Notes under the pieces: generated by a model
The model's input: the letters and a program-made list of their open reading frames with translations, nothing else
Databases searched by the model: none
What the model was told of the DNA's origin: nothing
Translations under genes and position numbers: made by a program
Shown here: one piece after another, positions 35,261-40,839 of the stretch
How positions within the stretch are numbered: the first letter of the stretch is position 1
Layout of the letters: each line of letters begins with the position of its first letter
Assembly: GCF_002009015.1 (NCBI RefSeq)
Contig: NZ_LZDE01000320.1
Span: 1-40,839, forward strand
DNA from: Microbulbifer mangrovi
GTDB taxonomy: Bacteria > Pseudomonadota > Gammaproteobacteria > Pseudomonadales > Cellvibrionaceae
Direction: 5' to 3'
Length of the DNA stretch: 40,839 bases

Positions 35261-36109
35261 ATGTTGGAAAAGCTGAGCAAGCTCCTTGACGTAGAAGAAC
35301 TTGACACGAATCTGTTCCGTAGCCGGGAACATGTGGAAAATTACCGCAAGGTACTCTTTGGTGGCCAGGTGTTGGGCCAGGCACTGATGGCGGCCGCTCG
35401 CACCGTGGAAGACCGCCTCCCCCACTCCCTGCACGCTTACTTCCTGCGCCCCGGCAGCAGCGAGAAGCCGGTGATCTACGATGTGGATCCTATTCGCGAT
35501 GGTGGAAGTTTCACCACCCGCCGTGTGGTTGCCAAACAGAGTGGCAAAGCCATCTTCAATATGTCGGCCTCTTTCCAGATCGAGGAGCCGGGGTTCGATC
35601 ATCAGTCTGAAATGCCCACCGAAGGGGTAATACCGCCCGAGAAGCTGAAAAACACCCAACAGCTGGCTGAAGAAGCGGGAATGAATGGTGCGGCACAGAA
35701 CCAGCGCCGCTATATGGTGGATTTCCGCCCGATCGACCCAATGAGCTACTTTGACCGTGAGATCCGCGAACCCCGCTGTATGTTCTGGTTCAAGGTGGAC
35801 AGCGAACTATCTGACGACCCGGTCGAACACCGCAGCGCCCTCTGCTATGCGTCAGATATGGCGCTACTGGGCACCAGCCTGCAGCCACACCCGATCAGCC
35901 TGTTTGACCGCAACCTGATGCCCGCCAGCCTGGACCACGCCATGTGGTTCCACCGCCCGTTCCGCGCAGACGAATGGCTGCTGTATGTGACGGACAGCCC
36001 CTCCGCGAGTGGCGCCCGGGGCTACTGTCGAGGCCAGATCTACGCCCGCGACGGACGCTTGGTGGCCTCCACCACACAAGAAGGTTTAATCCGCCAAATC
36101 AAGGGCTGA
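35261..36109 (+). CDS. tesB: Acyl-CoA thioesterase II
   Basis: 282 residues, a double hotdog protein of normal TesB length. It begins with LDVEELDTNLFRSREH. Signature segments are VLFGGQVLGQALMAA, LHAYFLRPG, FTTRRVVAKQ, then ALCYASDMALLGTSL with the catalytic Asp, SLDHAMWFHRPFRADEWLLY and RGYCRGQIYARDGRLVAS. Reaction: hydrolysis of medium- and long-chain acyl-CoA in the cytoplasm. This is a housekeeping gene and I see no link to collagen use. It probably marks the edge of the 4-hydroxyproline block. The ribosome site is weak (AGGCAG about 11 bases from the ATG). Confidence 0.95.
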   Translation: MLEKLSKLLDVEELDTNLFRSREHVENYRKVLFGGQVLGQALMAAARTVEDRLPHSLHAYFLRPGSSEKPVIYDVDPIRDGGSFTTRRVVAKQSGKAIFNMSASFQIEEPGFDHQSEMPTEGVIPPEKLKNTQQLAEEAGMNGAAQNQRRYMVDFRPIDPMSYFDREIREPRCMFWFKVDSELSDDPVEHRSALCYASDMALLGTSLQPHPISLFDRNLMPASLDHAMWFHRPFRADEWLLYVTDSPSASGARGYCRGQIYARDGRLVASTTQEGLIRQIKG

Positions 36110-36163
36110 CGCGGCTTCCGGGGCCCTGACCGGCTCCGGAGTTAAATTTAATGAAATCAGTGG

Positions 36164-36191
36164 TTTACAGAAGCGAAACGCTTGTTATAAT
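36164..36191 (+). promoter_or_regulatory. Strong sigma-70 promoter of tRNA-Pro
   Basis: TTTACA (36164-36169) and a perfect TATAAT (36186-36191) are 16 bases apart. They are followed by a GC-rich discriminator (GCCGCCCGC) of the type linked to stringent control of stable RNAs. Transcription should start about 50 bases before the tRNA. Confidence 0.82.
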
Positions 36192-36248
36192 GCCGCCCGC
36201 TTCTTAAGGAAGCCCGAGTTAATCCCGACGCCGGGATGCTCAAACAAT

Positions 36249-36325
<77 letters not shown>

Positions 36326-36331
36326 TATTTT

Positions 36332-36359
36332 AAAAACCCGCTTTCGAGCGGGTTTTTTT
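36332..36359 (+). terminator. Terminator of tRNA-Pro
   Basis: An 11-bp stem (arms 36332-36342 and 36347-36357, loop TTCG) ends in seven T. It begins six bases behind the tRNA. The following 220 bases to 36583 show no gene or recognisable site. Confidence 0.93.
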
Positions 36360-36583
36360 ATGCCTTTCTTTCAGCCAATTGCCCGTGATGCTGATATCCC
36401 GCGCGTCTTGAGCTGGTCAGCCAGATTCCGTTTTCTTAGCCCCCACCTCTATCACCTGGCCGCCATATAAACTACCTTCCTGAGCCCAACGGCTCCGCTG
36501 TCGAACTAACATTCGCAGTGCCAGAAACAGGTATATTGCCAGTACAAAATTCATTACGACTGCGCCCTTAAGGAATACCTCAA

Positions 36584-37255
36584 ATGCTCATCAACGCAGA
36601 TTTTTCACGCCGCGCCACTGTAAGTGGCGACGAGTATCAGTGGATTGCCTCCCCTCAAAAGGGTGTCGAGCGCGTGATGCTGGATCGTATCGGAGAAGAA
36701 AAAGCGCGAGCCACCAGTATCGTAAGGTATGCACCCAACTCTCATTTTCCCCAGCACCAGCATCCCGGCGGCGAGGAGATTCTGGTGCTATCCGGTACCT
36801 TTTCAGACGAGATGGGCGATTATCCGGCGGGCTGGTATCTTCGCAATCCACCGGGATCCGCGCATCAGCCTTTCAGCGATCCGGGTGCGATTATTTTCGT
36901 GAAGCTGAGGCAAATGCCAGAGGAAGAAAATCGGACTGTGCGCGCAGACACCAACGATCCGAATTGTTGGCAACAACTGACAGATCGGGAAATCTGCCCT
37001 CTTTTTACCGGCGGCTATGAGCAGGTTAGCCTTCAGCGAGTAAACGCAGGTGTAACGCTGTTCCCGGAACCTATCCAGAGCGCTGAACTACTCATCCTCT
37101 CCGGTACGCTGTGCACCGGCGAAAAGCGATTCGCAAAAGGTAGCTGGATACGCCTCCCGGCTGGGGAATACCCTGAATTTCTCGCCGGTAGCGATGGTGT
37201 CACCTACTTCGAAAAGCAAAACCATCTTGGCGATGTGATGAATCGATCTGCCTGA
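36584..37255 (+). CDS. Double-cupin protein, ChrR-like cupin without zinc finger
   Basis: 223 residues forming two cupin domains. The first (about 25-110) has the metal motif HxH(x)3-4E with His58, His60, Glu64/65 and a later His94 (GSAHQPF). The second (about 125-215) has lost the histidines and is probably structural. It resembles the cupin part of ChrR anti-sigma factors, but the N-terminal zinc-binding anti-sigma domain is missing and no sigma factor is adjacent. It may be a metal-dependent dioxygenase or a small-molecule sensor. It lies 90 bp before the 3-hydroxyproline dehydratase on the same strand, so a link to that pathway is possible but unproven. AAGGAA lies near the ATG. Confidence 0.8.
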   Translation: MLINADFSRRATVSGDEYQWIASPQKGVERVMLDRIGEEKARATSIVRYAPNSHFPQHQHPGGEEILVLSGTFSDEMGDYPAGWYLRNPPGSAHQPFSDPGAIIFVKLRQMPEEENRTVRADTNDPNCWQQLTDREICPLFTGGYEQVSLQRVNAGVTLFPEPIQSAELLILSGTLCTGEKRFAKGSWIRLPAGEYPEFLAGSDGVTYFEKQNHLGDVMNRSA

Positions 37256-37312
37256 AAGAAAGACTCTTCCCACCGCGCCAGCGCCAATTGATTCCGCAGC
37301 TCGACATTGTTA

Positions 37313-37322
37313 TTGTGCCCAA
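37313..37322. promoter_or_regulatory. TTGTGCCCAA motif upstream of 3-hydroxyproline dehydratase
   Basis: TTGTGCCCAA lies 24-33 bp before the ATG at 37346 and inside a larger imperfect inverted repeat (ATTGTTAT ... ATATAACAAT, about 37306-37333). It places the 3-hydroxyproline genes in the same putative regulon. Confidence 0.55.
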
Positions 37323-37345
37323 TATAACAATATCGGCAGGTCTAT

Positions 37346-38458
37346 ATGGTTCGGAAAAGCGCATTCGAAAAAATCAGGACGACCCTCCATCCTTGTGCCC
37401 CACCCATGGCCGCCGCCATGCAGGCTATCGACACTATCGATATGCACACCGGTGGCGAGCCATTGCGCGTGATTCTTGCGGGGTTCCCTGAACTGGAAGG
37501 CGAGAATGTACTGGCACGCAGAAGGTATGCTCGCGAACACTACGATTACCTGCGCACGGCCCTGATGTGGGAACCCCGCGGACACCGGGATATGTATGGC
37601 GCGATACTGGTGCCGCCCAATGACGATGGCGCGGATTTCGGGGCCCTCTTTATTCACAATGAGGGCTTCAGCACCATGTGTGGTCACGCAGTGATAGCGC
37701 TGGCCAAGCTGGCAGTGGAAATGGGTTGGGTCGAGTCCCGCCCGCCAGGCAGCGAAATCCCGGTAGTTATTGATGCGCCCTGTGGTCGTATTCGCGCATT
37801 CGCGAAAACAGACACCGAGGGACATGTGGTCTCCTCGCGATTTATCTGTGTACCGTCCTTTAGTCTCGCCCAGAATCAGCAAGTCACTGTAGCTGGCCTT
37901 GGCGACATCCGTTACGACATTGCATATGGCGGTGCGTTTTACGCATACGTGGATGCCAGCCAGCTCCCCTTCCCGCTCCTCCCTGAAAATGCACAACAGC
38001 TCATAACTGCCGGACGCGCCATCAAGGAAGCGGTGATTACGCAGGGTGTCCCAATCCAACATCCTGAACAGCCGGATCTCGGTTTTTTATACGGCACCAT
38101 ATTTATGGATATGAGCGCGCTTTCCAGGAGCCCAGCGTCGAGCACCGGTGACGACCATATTCGCAGTCGCAATGTGTGTATTTTTGCCGATGGAGAACTG
38201 GACAGGTCCCCAACTGGATCCGGCGTGGCAGGACGACTCGCACTGCACCTGGCCCAGGGGAAATTATCAGCCGGCAAAACGCTGGCAGTAGAAAGCATCA
38301 CCGGTAGCAGTTTTCAGGGAAGTATCACAGAAACACTCGACTACGCTGGCCGCAAGGCGGTTATACCCGAGATTAGTGGCACAGCGCACATAACCGGCCA
38401 ACACCGTTTTTATATTGATCCGCGAGATCCGCTCAACACCGGTTTTTTGCTCGACTGA
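37346..38458 (+). CDS. trans-3-Hydroxy-L-proline dehydratase (proline racemase family)
   Basis: 370 residues. Family motifs are IDTIDMHTGGEPLRV near 28-42 and EPRGHRDMYGAI near 77-87. The first catalytic residue is Cys112 in TMCGHAVIA. The second racemase cysteine is replaced by Thr290 in RSPTGSGVAGR. In this family the Cys-to-Thr change is the known mark of the dehydratase, which removes water instead of racemising. Reaction: trans-3-hydroxy-L-proline to Delta1-pyrroline-2-carboxylate. AGG lies 6 bases before the ATG. Starts at 37406 or 37418 would fit the homologous region too but lack a ribosome site. The reductase for its product follows 32 bp downstream. Confidence 0.93.
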   Translation: MVRKSAFEKIRTTLHPCAPPMAAAMQAIDTIDMHTGGEPLRVILAGFPELEGENVLARRRYAREHYDYLRTALMWEPRGHRDMYGAILVPPNDDGADFGALFIHNEGFSTMCGHAVIALAKLAVEMGWVESRPPGSEIPVVIDAPCGRIRAFAKTDTEGHVVSSRFICVPSFSLAQNQQVTVAGLGDIRYDIAYGGAFYAYVDASQLPFPLLPENAQQLITAGRAIKEAVITQGVPIQHPEQPDLGFLYGTIFMDMSALSRSPASSTGDDHIRSRNVCIFADGELDRSPTGSGVAGRLALHLAQGKLSAGKTLAVESITGSSFQGSITETLDYAGRKAVIPEISGTAHITGQHRFYIDPRDPLNTGFLLD

Positions 38459-38490
38459 ATACCGCCTCAATAATCAGAAAGATCCAAACC

Positions 38491-39444
38491 ATGCAGTACA
38501 TTGATGCCAACACCGTTCGCCAGTCACTAGAATATCCGGCGCTCATCTCCGCATTGCGAAAGGCATTTCGCGAACAAAATGTGCAGGTGCCCCAACGACA
38601 TCACCACCACTACCGTTACTCTGCAGACCATAACCGCGAAAATACGCTGCTGCTGATGCCCGCGTGGCAGGCGGACGGCTATTTGGGAGTAAAGACCGTA
38701 GTGGTCGCGCCAGACAATACGGGGGAACCGACCATACAGGGGCAGTACACCCTTTTTGATGCAGCCACAGGAACCCCCAGGGTGGTAATGGATGCTGCCA
38801 GTATCACGGCACGACGAACCGCAGCGGCCTCAGCCCTGGCGGCGGACTATCTGGCACCGGTCGGTGCCCACACCCTGCTGATGGTCGGCACGGGAACACT
38901 CGCGCCCGAGCTGATTCGCGCACATGCCACTGTTCGCCCGATAAAAGAAGTGTTGATCTGGGGGCGTTCCGCAGAAAAAGCCCGGGCGGTGGCAACTGCT
39001 TTGCAGGACGAACCTTTCGAAGTCTCGCCGTGCAGTGATATCCAATCCGGGATGCAGCAGGCCGACATCGTCAGCTGCGCTACCATGAGCAGAACGCCGC
39101 TGATCTATGGCAAGTGGCTGAGAGAGGAACAGCATATTGACCTGGTAGGCGCCTACCGGCCGGATATGCGGGAAGCGGATGATCTGCTGGTCCGCCGCGT
39201 GGCCCTTTATGCGGATGTAATGCCCCATGCCCTGAGTGAGACCGGCGATCTCGCGATCCCCATCGCCGAAGGCGTGATTACCCCGCAATCGGTCCTCGGC
39301 GACCTCCCCTCCCTGTGTAAATCCTCAGCGCCAGCGGAACGCACAGGGGTTACCTGCTTCAAGTCCGTGGGACATGCCCTCGAAGACCTGGTCGCCGCCA
39401 GCCTGGTCCACTCGCAAATCAAGTCGTGCAGCAGGATAGGTTGA
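38491..39444 (+). CDS. Ornithine cyclodeaminase/mu-crystallin family, likely Delta1-pyrroline-2-carboxylate reductase
   Basis: 317 residues. Substrate-side residues are Lys68 (GYLGVKTV) and Arg108/109 (TARRTAAASALAADYLA). The NAD(P)-binding Rossmann motif is VGTGTLAPEL at about 132-141. In this family several bacterial members reduce Delta1-pyrroline-2-carboxylate to L-proline rather than cyclising ornithine. Direct coupling to the dehydratase (32-bp gap) supports that role. Substrate then joins the proline pool, but no proline dehydrogenase (putA) is in the window. An HHHH run at 37-40 is unusual. True ornithine cyclodeaminase or an alanine-dehydrogenase-type member is the alternative. Confidence 0.9.
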   Translation: MQYIDANTVRQSLEYPALISALRKAFREQNVQVPQRHHHHYRYSADHNRENTLLLMPAWQADGYLGVKTVVVAPDNTGEPTIQGQYTLFDAATGTPRVVMDAASITARRTAAASALAADYLAPVGAHTLLMVGTGTLAPELIRAHATVRPIKEVLIWGRSAEKARAVATALQDEPFEVSPCSDIQSGMQQADIVSCATMSRTPLIYGKWLREEQHIDLVGAYRPDMREADDLLVRRVALYADVMPHALSETGDLAIPIAEGVITPQSVLGDLPSLCKSSAPAERTGVTCFKSVGHALEDLVAASLVHSQIKSCSRIG

Positions 39445-39560
39445 ATTTTAACCAAAAAGGTTCTGATAAGACTTTGAAAAGCCTGTCGTGGCACTGTTAA
39501 CCTTGCCTGCGGTCATAAGATGTACTTGCCGCCCATTGGTAACGGAGCCAGACAGAATTC

Positions 39561-40826
39561 ATGTTCCATACGTTGCGCGTTATTTTTTCCTGCCGTGCCG
39601 CCATAGCCACCGCCCTGTTCGTGATAACCAGTACTTTCGCCGGAGCGGCGGCAGCCGCCGAGAAGCAGTACTACGACATCCAATACAAGGCACAGCTGGA
39701 CCCCGAAAGTGGCCTGGCGGATGTGGAAATCACGCTCTCCGGTAAAGAGCTACCCAGCAAACTCACTCTCCACCTTGATCCCGAGCGACACACGGCTCTC
39801 GTCGGCGAGTCTCTGACGCTAGAAGGCGACAAGGCTACCTGGAAACCCAGCGGCGCGCGCGATGGCATCCGCTATCAGTTTGTAATAGACGCCAAAAAGT
39901 CTTCCGGTAGATACGACTCCCGGATCACCGACAAGTGGGCCATCCTGCGCAGCGACAAGCTTATTCCGCCGATCGCAGCTCGAGCACCGAAGCACCTCCA
40001 CTCCAGAGCAACCCTTAAAATAGAAGCACCGGATCGCTGGAATGTGCTCTTGCCCTATGAAAAGAAAGCGCCCGATACCTTTACCCTGAAGGACCCCGGC
40101 CGCCGCTTCATCCGCCCTAAAGGCTGGATGATCGCGGGAAGAATTGGCAGCCGCCAAGACATCATCGACGGCTCTGACACGGTTGTTGCGGGCCCGTTGG
40201 GCAAAGGCCTGCGCAGGCAGGACACCCTGGCCTTCCTAAGCTGGACCCTGCCTGAATTGAAAAAAGTGTTCCCTCAATTTCCGGACAAACTTCTGATCGT
40301 CATGGCGGGCGACCCCATGTGGCGTGGTGGCCTGTCGGGTACTCGCTCGTTGTTTATGCACGCAGACCGACCGCTAATTTCCGGGAACCGGACTAGCAGC
40401 ATGCTGCATGAGCTGGTCCATGTCGCGACAGGGATTCGTGGAGACAAGGAAAGCGACTGGATTGTCGAGGGCATCGCGGAATACTACTCGCTAAAGACAC
40501 TGCGCCGCACCCGCGGCATTAGCCAGAAGCGATACCTGCAGGCACTAGACGAGCTCGCAAAATGGGGGGAAGAGTCTCCCAATCTTCTGGTCAAACGCTC
40601 ATCCGGCCCAACCACCGCCAGGGCGGCGGTCGTATTGTCTGAGATTGACGACGCGATTCAGAAATCCAGCAATGGAGAGAAAAGTTTGGATGATGTGGTG
40701 CGCGCTATTGCCGTGGATCGCGGGGAAATCACCCTGGAGAAATTTCGCACGCTCGCGGAGCAGGCCGCCGGCGCGGAGATTCCACAGCTCGACCGTACAT
40801 TTCTTACGGGCAAAAAAAAGCCCTGA
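39561..40826 (+). CDS. Secreted HELVH zinc metallopeptidase-like protein, family not identified
   Basis: 421 residues. A signal peptide covers about 1-33 (Ala-rich end, AAAAA/EK). A beta-rich N-terminal region (about 36-200) recalls the front domain of M1/M61 gluzincins. The zinc motif HELVH is at His283, Glu284, His287, and WIVEGIAEYYS supplies the probable third ligand Glu303. The spacing between HELVH and that Glu is 15 residues, shorter than the 18 of classical M1 enzymes. The C-terminus is helical and Lys-rich (TGKKKP). It may be a periplasmic or secreted peptidase. It follows the 3-hydroxyproline pair by 116 bp without a clear terminator, so co-expression with the locus is possible. Function is unassigned. 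Confidence 0.8.
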   Translation: MFHTLRVIFSCRAAIATALFVITSTFAGAAAAAEKQYYDIQYKAQLDPESGLADVEITLSGKELPSKLTLHLDPERHTALVGESLTLEGDKATWKPSGARDGIRYQFVIDAKKSSGRYDSRITDKWAILRSDKLIPPIAARAPKHLHSRATLKIEAPDRWNVLLPYEKKAPDTFTLKDPGRRFIRPKGWMIAGRIGSRQDIIDGSDTVVAGPLGKGLRRQDTLAFLSWTLPELKKVFPQFPDKLLIVMAGDPMWRGGLSGTRSLFMHADRPLISGNRTSSMLHELVHVATGIRGDKESDWIVEGIAEYYSLKTLRRTRGISQKRYLQALDELAKWGEESPNLLVKRSSGPTTARAAVVLSEIDDAIQKSSNGEKSLDDVVRAIAVDRGEITLEKFRTLAEQAAGAEIPQLDRTFLTGKKKP

Positions 40827-40839
40827 CGACGGGGGGGGG
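40827..40839. other. Window end with nine consecutive G
   Basis: The last nine bases are all G, right after the final stop codon. A homopolymer at the very end suggests a contig edge or a read artefact rather than biology. Confidence 0.5.

Noticed and set aside
37346-38458. Second hydroxyproline epimerase
   Set aside because: The second catalytic Cys is Thr290, which marks the dehydratase branch.

Overview
The window looks like a chromosomal piece of a marine or saprophytic gammaproteobacterium. A Cellvibrionales genus such as Microbulbifer fits best, but this rests on gene content only. The signs are a type II secretion secretin block, a bacterial ETF / ETF-quinone oxidoreductase pair, many large TonB-dependent receptors, an acyl-CoA thioesterase II and moderately high GC coding sequence.

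Layout. 1-3.5 kb (minus strand): type II secretion genes gspC-gspD-gspE, with gspE cut by the window edge inside its Walker A motif. 3.7-7.5 kb: etfBA (minus) and the divergent ETF-quinone oxidoreductase. 7.6-12.2 kb (minus): a beta-helix lipoprotein followed by a TonB-dependent receptor. 12.6-13.8 kb (minus): a TetR regulator and a DUF1285 protein. 14.3-34.3 kb: the main accessory block. It holds two tandem M9 (Vibrio-type) collagenases, one secreted with two PPC domains and one predicted lipoprotein, two further TonB-dependent receptors (one Oar-like), a POT-like transporter and two M24 prolidase-family enzymes. It also holds a FAD D-amino-acid dehydrogenase, a DHDPS-family deaminase, an alpha-ketoglutarate semialdehyde dehydrogenase and a 4-hydroxyproline 2-epimerase. 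34.3-36.4 kb: a GntR/FCD regulator with two winged-helix domains, acyl-CoA thioesterase II and tRNA-Pro(CGG). 36.6-39.4 kb: a double-cupin protein, a trans-3-hydroxy-L-proline dehydratase and a Pyr2C-reductase-type ornithine cyclodeaminase homologue. 39.6-40.8 kb: a secreted HELVH zinc peptidase-like protein. The window ends in a run of nine G.

How it fits together (inference from named families). Collagenases exported through Sec and probably the type II system cut collagen outside. TonB receptors and the POT-like carrier import the peptides, and the prolidases release imino acids. trans-4-Hydroxy-L-proline is epimerised, oxidised, deaminated and oxidised again to alpha-ketoglutarate, and all four enzymes are present. 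trans-3-Hydroxy-L-proline, the other collagen-specific imino acid, is dehydrated and reduced to L-proline. This is a nearly complete collagen-to-central-metabolism locus.

The strongest new signal is a 10-bp palindrome-like motif, TTGYRYNCAA. It occurs nine times and only in the promoter regions of this locus among the intergenic regions I read, in front of collagenase, receptors, transporter, peptidases, 4-Hyp genes and the 3-Hyp dehydratase. It is a candidate operator of one dedicated regulon, with the local tandem-HTH GntR protein as the best candidate regulator.
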